DNA of 64,000 nt, taken from the NCBI GenBank assembly GCA_947650365.1, contig CANTAL010000126.1:806001-870000 (forward strand), in the 5' to 3' direction. This stretch comes from Chamaelirium japonicum (Eukaryota; Streptophyta; Magnoliopsida; Liliales; Melanthiaceae). Below, piece after piece: positions 40,073-50,925 of the stretch. Within the stretch, counting starts at the first letter, position 1, and each line of letters starts with the position of its first letter. Under the pieces are notes generated by a model. That model ran no database searches. It was given only the letters and a program-made list of their open reading frames with translations, and was not told the origin of the DNA. A program made the position numbers and the translations under genes.

Positions 40073-43000
40073 ATTCTAATTCATTCATACAATCCATTCT
40101 AATTCTTTCACACGATCCATTCTAATTCATTCGTAGGATCCATTCTAATTCATTCGTACAATCTATTCTATTTCATTCGTACGATCCATTCTTACTCATT
40201 CGTATGATCCATTCTAATTCATTCGGACGAATGTATCCATTCTAATTTATTCGTACGATCCATTCTAATTCATTCATACGATCCATTCGAATTCATTCGT
40301 CCGATCCATTCTAATTCATTCGCACGAATGTATCCATTCTAATTCATTCGTAGGATCCATTCTAATTCATTCGTACGATCCATTCTAATTCATTCATAAG
40401 ATCCATTCTAATTCATTCATACAATCCATTATAATTCATTCGTACGATCCATTCTAATTCATTCGCACGATCCATTCAAATCCATTCTAATTCATTTGTA
40501 CGATCCATTATAATTCTTTCACACGATCCATTCTAATTCATTCGTACGATCCATTCTAATTCATTCGTACGATCTATTCTAATTCATTCGTACGATCCAT
40601 TCTAATTCATTCGTATGATCCATTCTAATTAATTTGTATGATCCATTCTAATTCATTCGTACGATCCATTCTAATTCATTCATACGATCTATTCTAATTC
40701 ATTCGTACGATCCATTCTAAATCAATCATACGATCTATTCTAATTCATTCATACGATCAATTCTAATTCATTCGCACGATCTATTCTAATTCTTTCGAAC
40801 GATCCATTCTAATTCATTCGCACGAATGTATCCATTCTAGTTCATTCGTACGATCCATTCTAATTCATTCGTACGATCCATTCTAATTCATTCATACAAT
40901 CCACTCTAATTCATTCGCACGATCCATTCTAATTCACTCATACGATCCATTCTAATACATTCATACGATCCATTCTAATTCATTTGCACAAATATATCCA
41001 TTCTAATTCATTCGTATTTCACACGATCCATTCTAATTCATTCATAGGATCCATTCTAATTCATTCGTACAATCTATTCTATTTCATTCGTACGATCCAT
41101 TCTTACTCATTCGTATGATCCATTCTAATTCATTCGGACGAATGTATCCATTCTAATTTATTCGTACGATCCATTCTAATTCATTCGTACGATCCATTCT
41201 AATTCATTCGTACGATCCATTCTTACTCATTCGTATGATCCATTCTAATTCATTCGTACGATCCATTCTAATTCATTCATACGATCCATTTTAATTCATT
41301 CGCATAATCTATTCTAATTTATTCGTACGATCCATTCTAATTCATTCGTACGATCCATTCTAATTCATTCGTCCGATCCATTCTAATTCATTCGCACGAA
41401 TGTATCCATTCTAATTCATTCGTACGATCCATTCTAATCCATTCTAATTCATTCACACGAATGTATCCATTCTAATTCATTCATACAATCCATTCTATTC
41501 ATTCGTACGATCCATTCTTACTCATTGGTACGATCCATTCTAATTCATTCGCACGATCCATTCTAATTCATTCGTACGATCCATTCTAATTCATTCGTAC
41601 AATCCATTCTAATTCATTCGTACGATCCATTCCGATACATTTGTACGATCCATTCTAATTCATTCGTACAATCCATTCTATTTCATTCGTACGATCCATT
41701 CTTACTCATTCGTATGATCCATTCTAATTGATTCGCACGAATGTATCCATTCTAATTCATTCATACAATCAATTCTAATTCATTCCGTACGATCCATTCT
41801 AATTCATTCGCATGAATGTAACCATTCTAATTCATTCATTTGATCCATTCTAATTCATTCGTACGATCCATTCTAATTCATTCGTCCGATCCATTCTAAT
41901 TCATTCGCACGAATGTATCCATTCTAATTCATTCGTACGATCCATTCTAATTCATTCGTACGATCCATTCTAATTCATTTGTAAGATCCATTCTAATTCA
42001 TTCGTACGATCCATTCTTATTCATTCGTACGATCCTTTCTAATTCATTCGCACGAATATATCCATTCTAATCCATTCGTACGATCCATTCTAATCCATTC
42101 GTACGATCCATTCTAATTCATTCGCATAAATGTAACCATTCTAATTCATTCATTTGATCCATTCTAATTCATTCGTACAATCTAATCTAAGTCATTCGTA
42201 CGATCCATTCTAATTCATTCGTACGATCCATTCTAATTCATTCGTCCGATCTATTCTAATTCATTCGCACGAATGTATCCATTCTAATTCATTCGTACGA
42301 TCCATTCTAATCCATTCTAATTCTTTCACAAAATCTATTCTAATTCATTCATACGATCCATTCTAATTCATTCACACGAATGTATCCATTCTAATTCATT
42401 CATACGATCCATTCTATTCATTCGTACTATCCATTCTTACTCATTGGTACGATCCATTCTAATTCATTCGCACGATCCATTCTAATTCATTCGTACGATC
42501 CATTCTAATTCATTCGTACGATCCATTCTAATTCATACGATTCATTCTAATTCGTATGATCCATTCTAATTCATTCGTATGATCCATTCTTATTCATTCG
42601 CACGATCCAGTCTAATGGATTCGCACGATCCATTCAAATTCATTCGCACGAATGTATCCATTCTAATTCATTCGTACGATCCATTTTAATTCATTAATAT
42701 GATCCATTCTAATTCATTCGTACGATCCATTCTAATTCATATGCACAAAGGTATCCATTCTAATCCATTCGTAGGATCCATTCTAATCCATTCGTACGAT
42801 CCATTCTAATTCATTCGTACGATCCATTCTAATTCATTCGCTCGAATGTATCCATTCTAATCCATTCGTACGATCCATTCTAATCCATTCGTACGATCCA
42901 TTCTAATTCATTTGCTTGAATGTAACCATTCTAATTCATTCATTTGATCCATTCTAATTCATTCATACGATCCATTCTAATTTATTCGTCCGATCCATTC

Positions 43001-43429
43001 TAATTCATTCGCACGAATGTATCCATTCTAATTCATTCGTACGATCCATTCTAATTCATTCGTACGATCCATTCTAATTCATTCGTAAGATCCATTCTAA
43101 TTCATTCGTACGATCCATTCTAATTCATTCGTACGATTCATTCTAATTCATTCGCACGAATGTATCCATTCTAGTTCATTCGTACGATCCATTCTAATTC
43201 ATTCGTCCGATCCATTCTAATTCATTCGCACGAATGTATCCATTCTAATTCATTCGTACGATCCATTCTAATTCATTCGTACGATCCATTATTACTCATT
43301 TGTATGATCCATTCTTACTCATTCGTATGATCCATTCTAATTCATTCGCACGAATGTATCCATTCTAATTCATTCATACTATCCATTCTAATTCATTCCG
43401 TACGATCCATTCTAATTCATTCGTACGAT
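40018..43429 (-). repeat. Long minus satellite block
   Basis: About 3.4 kb in minus orientation, starting with an alpha arm after an S' module. GCATGAATGTAACC and CATTTGATCC marker pairs occur near 41810 and again, with changes, near 42125 and 42910, giving an internal higher-order period. Ends at an M junction. Confidence 0.93.
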
Positions 43430-43439
43430 CGTACAAATG
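43418..43439. repeat. M junction, one mismatch
   Basis: Double-core palindrome with CGTACA at its right end. Confidence 0.8.
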
Positions 43440-44718
43440 AATTAGAATGGATCGTACGATTGAATTAGAATGGATCATACGAATGAGTAAGAATGGATCG
43501 TACGAATGAAATAGAATGGATTGTACGAATGAATTAGAATGGATCGTGCGAATGAATTTGAATGGATCGTACGAATGAATTAGAATGGATCGTGCTAATG
43601 AATTAGAATTGATCGTACGAATGAAATAGAATGGATTGTACGAATGATTTAGAATGGATCGTACGAATGAATTAGAATGGATCGTACGAATGATTTAGAA
43701 TGGATACATTCGTGCGAATGAATTAGAATGGATCATACGAATGAGTAAGAATGGATCGTACGAATGAAATAGAATGGATTGTACGAATGAATTAGAATGG
43801 ATTCATACGAATGAATTAGAATGGATAAATTCGTGCGAATGAATTAGAATGGATCGTACCAATGAGTAAGAATGGATCGTACGAATGAAATAGAATGGAT
43901 TGTGTGAATGAATTAGAATGGATCGTACGAATGAATTAGAATAGATCATGTGAAAGAATTAGAATGGATTGTATGAATGAATTAGAATAGATCGTATGAA
44001 TGAATTAGAATGGATCGTACGAATGAATTAGAATGGATCGTACGAATGAATTAGAATGGATCGTACGAATGAATTAGAATAGATACATTCGTGCGAATGA
44101 ATTAGAATGGATACATTCGTGCGAAAGAATTAGAATAGATCGTATGAATGAATTAGAATGGATCCTATGAATGAATTAGAATGGATCGTGCGAATGAATT
44201 AGAATGGATCGTACGAATGAATTAGAATGGATCGTGCTAATGAATTAGAATTGATCGAACAAATGAATTAGCATGGATCGTGCTAATGAATTAGAATGAA
44301 CGTACGAATGAATTAGAATGGATCGTGTGAAAGAATTAGAATGGATTGTATGAATGAATTAGAATGGATCGTACGAATGAATTAGAATGGATCGTGTGAA
44401 AGAATTAGAATGGATTGTATGAATGAATTAGAATAGATTGTATGAATGAATTAGAATGGATCGTACGAAGGAATTAGAATGGATCGTACGAATGAATTAG
44501 AATGGATCGTACGAATGAATTAGAATAGATCGTACGAATGAATTAGAATGGATCGTACGAATGAATTATAATGGATCGTGTGAAAGAATTAGAATGGATC
44601 GTACGAATGAATTAGAATAGATCGTGCGAATGAATTAGAATGGATCGTATGAATGAATTAGAATAGATCGTGCTAATGAATTAGAATTGATCGAACGAAT
44701 GAATTAGCATGGATCGTG
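43430..44718 (+). repeat. Satellite block, plus orientation
   Basis: Second copy of the 9.5-10.3 kb segment. It contains two beta marker sets (44234-44290 and 44660-44718). Confidence 0.92.
43473..44297 (+). repeat. Dispersed duplication, copy 2
   Basis: Matches 9496-10320. Copy 2 has lost one G near 44299 (GAATGAACG for GAATGGAACG), just beyond the matched interval. Confidence 0.88.
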
Positions 44719-45154
44719 CATTCATACGATCCTTTCTAATTCATTCGTAAGATCCATTCTAATTCATTCGTACGATCCATTCTAATTCATTCGTACGATC
44801 CATTCTAATTCATTCGCACGAATGTATCCATTCTAGTTCATTCGTACGATCCATTCTAATTCATTCGTACGATCCATTCTAATTCATTCATACAATCCAT
44901 TCTACTTCTTTCACACGATCCAGTCTAATTCATTCGTATGATCCATTCTAATTCATTCGTACGATCCATTCTAATTCATTTGTACGATCCATTCTAATTC
45001 ATTTGTACAATCCATTCTATTCCATTAGTACGATCCATTCTTACTCATTCGTATGATCCATTCTAATTCATTCGCACGAATGTATCCATTCTAATTCATT
45101 CATACAATCCATTCTAATTCATTCCGTACGATCCATTCTAATTCATTCGTACGA
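44719..45154 (-). repeat. Satellite block, minus orientation
   Basis: Starts at the joint GTGCATTCATACG, which parallels the one near 39283, and ends at an M junction. Confidence 0.91.
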
Positions 45155-45165
45155 TCGTACGAATG
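45144..45165. repeat. M junction, 22-bp palindrome
   Basis: Perfect copy, preceded by the TTCCGTACG unit. Confidence 0.82.
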
Positions 45166-46116
45166 AATTAGAATGGATCGTACGAATGAATTAGAATAGA
45201 TTGTACGAATGAATTAGAATGGATCCTACGAATGAATTAGAATGGATCGTGTGAAAGAATTAGAATGGATCGTACAAATGAATTAGAATGGATCGTACGA
45301 ATGAATTAGAATGGATCATACGAATGAGTAAGAATGGATCGTACAAATGAAATAGAATGGATTGTACGAATGAATTAGAATGGATCGTACGAATGAATTA
45401 GAATGGATCGTGTGAAAGAATTAGAATGTATTGTATGAATGAATTAGAATGGATCGTTTGAATGAATTAGAATGGATCGTGCGAATGAATTCGAATAGAT
45501 CGAGCGAATAAATTAGAATGGATCGTATGAATGAATTAGAATGGATCGTATGAATGAATTAGAATGGATCGAGCGAATGAATTAGAATGGATCGTACGAA
45601 TGAATTAGAATGGATCGTACGAATAAATTAGAATGGATCATATGAATGAATTAGAATGGATCATACGAATGAGTAAGAATGGATCGTACGAATGAAATAG
45701 AATGGATTGTACGAATGAATTAGAATGGATACATTCGTGCAAATGAATTAGAATGGATCGTACGAATGAATTAGAATGGATCGTACGAATGAATTAGAAT
45801 GGATCTTACGAATGAATTAGAATGGATCGTACGAATGGATTAGAATGGATACATTCGTGCGAATGAATTAGAATGGATTGTATGAATGAATTAGAATGGA
45901 TCGTACGAATGAATTAGAATGAATCGTACGAATGAATTAGAATGGATCGTACGAATGGATTAGAATGGATTGTACGAATGAATTAGAATGGATCCTACGA
46001 ATGAATTAGAATGGATCGTGTGAAAGAATTAGAGTGGATTGTATGAATAATTAGAATGGATCGTATGAATGAATTAGAATGGATCGTGCGAATGAATTCG
46101 AATGGATCGTACGAAT
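45155..46116 (+). repeat. Satellite block, plus orientation
   Basis: Resembles the 61.1-62.1 kb region, with AATGGATTAG units and GATCTTACG, and ends with a short alpha arm and an S module. Confidence 0.92.
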
Positions 46117-46118
46117 TC
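46058..46118 (+). repeat. S core, short alpha left, beta right
   Basis: Core standard. The alpha arm keeps only GGATCCTACG and GTGTGAAAG; outside these the sequence is the AATGGATTAG series. Confidence 0.84.
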
Positions 46119-47228
46119 ATTCTAATTCATTCATACAATCCATTCTAATTCTTTCACACGATCCATTCTAATTCATTCGTACGTTCCATTCTAATTCATT
46201 AGCACGATCCATGCTAATTCATTCGTTTGATCAATTCTAATTCATTCGCACGATCCATTCTAATTTATTCATACGATCCATTCTAATTCATTTATACAAT
46301 CCATTCTAATTCTCTACACGATCCATTCTAATTCATTAGTAGGATCCATTCTAATTCATTCGTACAATCCATTCTAATCCATTCGTACGATCCATTCTAA
46401 TTCATTCGTACGATCCATTCTAATTCATTCGTACGATCCATTCTAATTCATTCATACAATCCATTCTAATTCATTCCCACGAATGTATCCATTCTAATCC
46501 ATTCGTACGATCCATTCTAATTCATTCGTACGATCTATTCTAATTCATTCATCCGATCCATTCTAATTCATTCGCACGAATGTATCCATTCTAATTCATT
46601 CGTACGATCCATTCTAATTCATTCGTACGATCCATTCTAATTAATTCGTATGATCCATTCTAATTCATTCGTACGATCCATTCTAATTCATTCGTACGAA
46701 TCCATTCTAATTCATTCGTGCAATCTATTCTATTTCATTCGTACGATCCATTCTTACTCATTCGTATGATCCATTCTAATTCATTCGGACGAATGTATCC
46801 ATTCTAATTTATTCGTACGATCCATTCTAATTCATTCGTATGATCCATTCTAATTCATTCGCTCGAATGCATCCATTCTAATCCATTCGTACGATCCATT
46901 ATAATCCATTCGTACGATCCATTCTAATTCATTCGCATGAATGTAACCATTCTAATTCATTCATTTGATCCATTCTAATTCATTCGTACGAACCATTCTA
47001 ATTCATTAGCACGATCCATGCTAATTCATTCGTTCGATCAATTCTAATTCATTAGCACGATCCATTCTAATTCATTCGTACGATCCATTCTAATTCATTC
47101 GCACGATCCATTCTAATTCATTCATAGGATCCATTCTAATTCATTCATACGATCTATTCTAATTCTTTCGCACGAATGTATCCATTCTAATTCATTCACA
47201 CGAATGTATCCATTCTAATTCATTCGTA
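46117..47228 (-). repeat. Satellite block, minus orientation
   Basis: Opens with a beta arm and holds a second beta marker set near 47010-47060. Ends on CATTCGTACGAATG. Confidence 0.92.
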
Positions 47229-47838
47229 CGAATGAATTAGAATGGATCGTACGAATGAATTAGAATAGAACCTACGAATGAATTAGAATGGATCGTACGA
47301 AGGAATTAGAATGGATCGTACGAATGAATTAGAATGGATATATTCGTGCAAATGAATTAGAATGGATCGTATGAATGTATTAGAATGGATCGTATGAGTG
47401 AATTAGAATGGATCGTACGAATGAATTAGAATGGATTGTATGAACGAATTAGAATGGATCGTACGAATGAATTAGAATGGATCATACGAATTAATTAGAA
47501 TGGATCATACAAATGAATTAGAATGGATCGTACGAATGAATTAGAATGGATCGTATGAATGAATTAGAATGGATACATTCGTGCGATCCATTCTAATTCA
47601 TTCGCACAATCCAGTCTATTTCATTCGTACGATCCATTCTTACTCATTGGTACGATCCATTCTAATTTATTCGCACGAATGTATCCATTCTAATTCATTC
47701 GTACGAATCCATTCTAATTCATTCACACGATCTATTCTAATTCATTCGCATGAATGTAACCATTCTAATTCATTCGTACGATCCATTCTAATTCATTCGT
47801 ACGATCCATTCTAATTCCTTCACACGATCCATTCTAAT

Positions 47839-47876
47839 TCATTCACACGAATGTATCCATTCGTATGAATGAATTG
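47839..47876 (+). repeat. K junction, decayed
   Basis: Core is CGTATG and the following unit is AATTGGAATAG. Otherwise as at 14851. Confidence 0.76.
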
Positions 47877-48056
47877 GAATAGATTGCGAATGAATTAGAA
47901 TGGATCGTACGAATGAATTAGAATGGATCGTATGAATGAATTAGAATGGATCGTACGAATGAATTAGAATGGATCGTGCGAATGAATTAGAATGGATCGT
48001 ACGAATGAATCAGAATGGATCGTACAAATGAACTAGAATGGATACATTCGTGCGAA

Positions 48057-48061
48057 GGAAT
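48057..48061 (+). repeat. Target-site duplication, left copy (GGAAT)
   Basis: GGAAT immediately precedes the TGTTGG end of the inserted element and is repeated after its CA end. Five base pairs is the usual target duplication length for plant LTR retrotransposons. Removing the element and one copy leaves CGAAGGAATTAGAATGG, an ordinary local variant of the satellite unit, which confirms the insertion site. Confidence 0.93.
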
Positions 48062-48660
48062 TGTTGGAATGATATCGGAGGCGCAGCGGAAGGTGGAGTT
48101 GATCCCAAGGATCGTTTCGGTGTGCGGTACATTTTAAAAAAATTTCATTCATATTAATCATATGCGTAAATGATAAAACAAATACGAATCGAACCCCTAT
48201 AGTCATCTATCGAAATGATTAACATATCTCATATGTATGCATTATGATAGATCTAGGGGTTAGTAGGTTATACCTTCGTGTGGGATTTAACACCGCGAAG
48301 AATTGCTTCAATATTGATGAAGACAGATTCGGATCTGCACGAACACCCTTCAGTGCAAAGGCTATAACTTTCTATCCCGGCATCGGAACGGAGCAAAACT
48401 TGATTTGCCGGAAAGAAGACTTCAACGCCAAGAGTTTGCAACCGGTTTGAAGTCATTTGGACTTCTATAGCTTCTGCAGTAATCAAAACAGTGCAGATCT
48501 ACCCGTAAAATCTGGGCAGCAATCTCGAGCCGGATCCTCATACAAGAGAGAAAATAAATCTCATCGGATTCACCCGATCTCACATATCATCCCGGATCCT
48601 TGCACTCTAATCTCTGAGTGCCTCAGAGTGCAAGCGATCTCCATCAATCTCACACACACT
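48062..48660. other. LTR, first 600 bp
   Basis: AT-rich beginning with an A/T run near 48133-48145, followed by mixed sequence. Open frames of 68-72 codons occur on both strands here (48244-48450 plus, 48268-48486 minus, 48457-48663 plus). They overlap each other, have no recognisable domain and are probably chance. I see no gene. Confidence 0.7.
48599..48634 (+). repeat. Strong inverted repeat in the LTR
   Basis: CTTGCACTCT (48599-48608) and AGAGTGCAAG (48625-48634) are perfect 10-bp inverted copies. Nested between and overlapping them, CTCTGAG (48612-48618) and CTCAGAG (48622-48628) form an alternative 7-bp stem with a 3-nt loop. The two stems compete. Foldable sequence is common in LTR R/U5 regions; a function is not shown. 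Confidence 0.75.
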
Positions 48661-48661
48661 T

Positions 48662-48857
48662 AGAGAAGAAGATGAGGGAGAAAGAAGAGATGAACCCAAG
48701 AGAGAAAAAGATGGCAAAATCCGAACCATAAGCAAAGGGGCTTTGGTTCTTCATCGGAAATATGAGAATGATACACCATTTCAGATCTGAAATTCGTGCC
48801 CCTCACTCTCTCTTGCCATTTGAAACCGTTCCTCTCTCTCTCCCTCTCATTACTCTC
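48662..48857. repeat. Purine tract followed by pyrimidine tract in the LTR
   Basis: A GA-rich stretch (48662-48712) is followed, after about 85 bp, by a CT-rich stretch (48799-48857). They are loosely complementary and could pair, or act as GAGA-type promoter or leader elements. Between them ATTTCAGATCTGAAAT (48778-48793) is a perfect 16-bp palindrome. Confidence 0.65.
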
Positions 48858-48981
48858 AAATTCAATGCCCCTTTTTTATTACTAGTGGCCATATTATAAT
48901 TGTTGCAATTAAGGAGATGATTCAAAATCATTCAAATCTGAATTAATCCCTTAATTATAAGTTTGATGGCCATGCATGCTA

Positions 48982-49010
48982 GCCCTAGTGAGGATGACGG
49001 CCACTAGGGC
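48982..49010 (+). repeat. Inverted repeat GCCCTAGTG / CACTAGGGC
   Basis: Perfect 9-bp arms (48982-48990 and 49002-49010) with an 11-nt loop. CATGC before the left arm and GCATG at the right arm extend the match across a small bulge. GCATGCGGGACA right after it is nearly repeated at about 49067-49078. Confidence 0.7.
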
Positions 49011-49173
49011 ATGCGGGACATTTTGAAATGACCAAAATGCCCCCATGCATCTAGTGGTCGTTCACCTCATGCGGGACAATGTATGGCCCATCTACGTGCA
49101 CGATAATGCACCCTAACACTTAGGGCACCTCATCGGCATCAGCAACAAGTCAATACACCATGGGATAATGAAT

Positions 49174-49238
49174 AGTATTTTTACTATTTACTAGGGTGCC
49201 CTTAGTAAAAGGTGGGGTGCCCCATAGTAAAAATTACT
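49174..49238 (+). repeat. Overlapping direct and inverted repeats in the LTR
   Basis: AGTATTTTTACT (49174-49185) and AGTAAAAATTACT (49226-49238) are inverted with one base difference. Within them GGGTGCCCTTAGTAAAA (49194-49210) and GGGTGCCCCATAGTAAAA (49215-49232) are near-direct repeats. This may be a small local duplication. Confidence 0.65.
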
Positions 49239-49239
49239 A

Positions 49240-50280
49240 AACTCGCATTCTGCATTCTAGTGCAACACGCACACACGGAATGGACTCCTCATGGTATAAT
49301 GGCAACATCGTATGTCTCTATACTACTCTGGGGTTGCCCCCTAGTGAACATACTTAGTCCTGTGCTACCACCATGCTCCAGTGCGATGCACTCACGGAAC
49401 ACAGGACGATTAGGCATTATTTCTTCAACTCATAATATACTGTGAGACAAGGAAAAAGTATTGATCCGTAATGATCGTGGATAGGGTGGAACCTTCAGGG
49501 ACTAGGATTCATGGCTTCCAACCGAACCCGATCGACACACTACCCGAGTGTCCCTGTCAATCCTCTGGGTCCCGGTTAACCTGCGTGGCCACCCAGAGTG
49601 CGACGCAGGCTGCACTCCAATTCTCCCAGACTTATTAAGCTCTCTCGCATACCCCTGTTCTCCGCTTAGTATTGGTAATACAATGTCCCTCCACTTGGTG
49701 CCATGAGTCAACTCGAGCGGTGGAGAGCACCGTCAGACTCGAGTGACCATATGACTAGGTTCCTTCCAGGTTGACTATCACATCGCACCTCCGATCGCTT
49801 TGGCCAAGCAACCGGATCCGGTCAACAGCTCAACTACTGACCACCAGGCCTGGGTTTAGTACGGTGTATGTCATACCAAGGAACGCACCTCCCAATAAGG
49901 ATGTGGATAGCCTGCAAGAGTGGCGTGCCGATGCAACGCCAGCCCGGTAACCCAGCGCACCGTGGTATTAGGTCATGGTTAGATCCCTCACACGTTGGTG
50001 AACAAAAGTTACACGCAACTGGTTAGTCCATCGGTCACGGTTCCTCAGGGTTTAGGACCGATTACCCTAAGCAGAAACACGGCTATATGCACCGGTGTCT
50101 GCTCACTGATCTGTGCACCGTGTTGGTTCTGTTCGGACACAGACATTGTGCCTGGTAATGACCATTATGGAGATTCTCATGCTCTGTCATTCCAACAGCT
50201 TATCCTGATAGGGCGACCAACCCAAATCAGAGCTGTGAACGATTTAGGCTCATAGGACCGATCCACTGAGTCTCCAACTC
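49240..50280. other. LTR, GC-richer central and distal part
   Basis: Base composition is close to even, unlike the AT-rich satellite. Open frames of 69-86 codons (49212-49445 plus, 49502-49711 minus, 49995-50255 plus) show no motif of a known family, and LTRs of plant elements are normally non-coding. I see no gene here. Confidence 0.6.
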
Positions 50281-50290
50281 AGATGGATTA

Positions 50291-50298
50291 CTATATAG
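50291..50298. promoter_or_regulatory. Possible TATA box (CTATATAG)
   Basis: CTATATAG is self-complementary, so it could serve either strand. On the plus strand it lies about 135 bp before the LTR end, which would leave a short R-U5. On the minus strand it lies about 130 bp into the LTR. Motif and position only; no transcription start is visible. Confidence 0.35.
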
Positions 50299-50429
50299 CC
50301 ATGGCTCCTTAAGTTCTTTAAATAGAACACGTATAATAATACGTACCTTAATACAATCCTAAATAAACTATCAACCATATACAGCCAAACCTAGGGTTTT
50401 ACGAGCTGTAGACCACATCAAACCTAACA

Positions 50430-50434
50430 GGAAT
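50430..50434 (+). repeat. Target-site duplication, right copy (GGAAT)
   Basis: Second perfect copy of the 5-bp target duplication, directly after the terminal CA of the LTR. The satellite continues from it in plus orientation as GGAATTAGAATGG. Confidence 0.93.
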
Positions 50435-50920
50435 TAGAATGGATCGTACGAATGAATTAAAATGGATCGTACGAATGAATTAGAATGGATCTTACGAATG
50501 AATTAGAATGGATCGTACGAATGAATTAGAATGGATCGTACGAATGAATTAGAATGGATACATTCGTCCGAATGAATTAGAATGGATCGGATGAATAAAT
50601 TAGAATGGATCGTACGAATGAATTAGAATCGATCGTACGAATGAATTAGAATAGATCGTACGAATAAATTAGAATGGATACATTCGTCCGAATGAATTAG
50701 AATAGATCATACGAATGAGTAAGAATGGATCGTACGAATGAAATAGAATAGATTGTACGAATGAATTAGAATGGATCCTACGAATGAATTAGAATGGATC
50801 GTGTGAAAGAATTATAATGGATTGTATGAATGAATTAGAATGGATCGAATGAATGAATTAGAATGGATCGTATGAATGAATTAGAATGGATCGTGCGAAT
50901 GAATTCGAATGGATCGTACG
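50430..50920 (+). repeat. Satellite block, plus orientation, after the LTR
   Basis: Continues the block that the LTR interrupted and ends with an alpha arm that has one extra unit (GGATCGAATG) before the S module at 50865. Confidence 0.92.
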
Positions 50921-50925
50921 AATTC
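50865..50925 (+). repeat. S core between two alpha arms, right truncated
   Basis: Core standard. An extra GGATCGAATG unit separates it from the left alpha arm. The right alpha arm breaks off after about 90 bp (CAATCTATTCGTACG). Confidence 0.84.

Larger units (their letters stand above)
1..48061. repeat. 23/28-bp satellite array, left part
   Basis: This is a continuous tandem array of a 23-bp unit with interspersed 28-bp units and no other sequence. In plus orientation the unit opens GGATCGTACG and closes GAATTAGAAT; the 28-bp form has ACATT inserted after GGAT. Orientation changes about 61 times in this part. No promoter, RNA gene or open frame of any credible length is visible: TAA, TAG and TGA occur in every unit, and a 23-bp period rotates the reading frame. 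Satellites of this kind are usually pericentromeric, centromeric or subtelomeric heterochromatin, but nothing here fixes the chromosomal position. The array runs off the left edge of the window. Confidence 0.97.
47229..48061. repeat. Three satellite blocks before the LTR
   Basis: Plus to 47584, minus to 47861, plus to 48061. The joint near 47585 falls inside a 28-bp unit (ATTCGTGCGATCC). The last unit is cut after GGAAT by the LTR insertion. Confidence 0.91.
48062..50429. mobile_element. Solo LTR of an LTR retrotransposon, 2368 bp
   Basis: The element begins TGTTGG and ends CCTAACA, so it has TG...CA ends with short imperfect inverted termini, and it sits between perfect GGAAT duplications. 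There is no internal region: no primer-binding site, polypurine tract, gag, protease, reverse transcriptase, RNase H or integrase, and no direct repeat of its ends. It is therefore best read as a solo LTR left by recombination between the two LTRs of a full element. The length fits a long plant LTR. Orientation is unclear: a TATATA at 50292-50297 would give a plus-strand promoter a short R-U5, whereas CCTTCCGCTGCGCC, read on the minus strand near 48081-48094, resembles the 3' end of plant Ty1-copia LTRs as I remember them. The superfamily is not proven. Confidence 0.88.

Noticed and set aside
47569..47814. Open frame of 81 codons on the plus strand
   Set aside because: Satellite translation in a minus block. 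Longer than others only because it mixes 23- and 28-bp units.
1..48061. CRISPR array
   Set aside because: The 23-bp repeats are contiguous with no unique spacers, and the context is a eukaryotic satellite.
48244..50255. Six open frames of 68-86 codons inside the LTR
   Set aside because: They lie on both strands, overlap, and show no gag, protease, integrase or reverse transcriptase motif. LTRs are normally non-coding.
48062..50429. Full-length retrotransposon or TRIM element
   Set aside because: The start of the element is not repeated near its end, and there is no primer-binding site or polypurine tract, so there is one LTR only.
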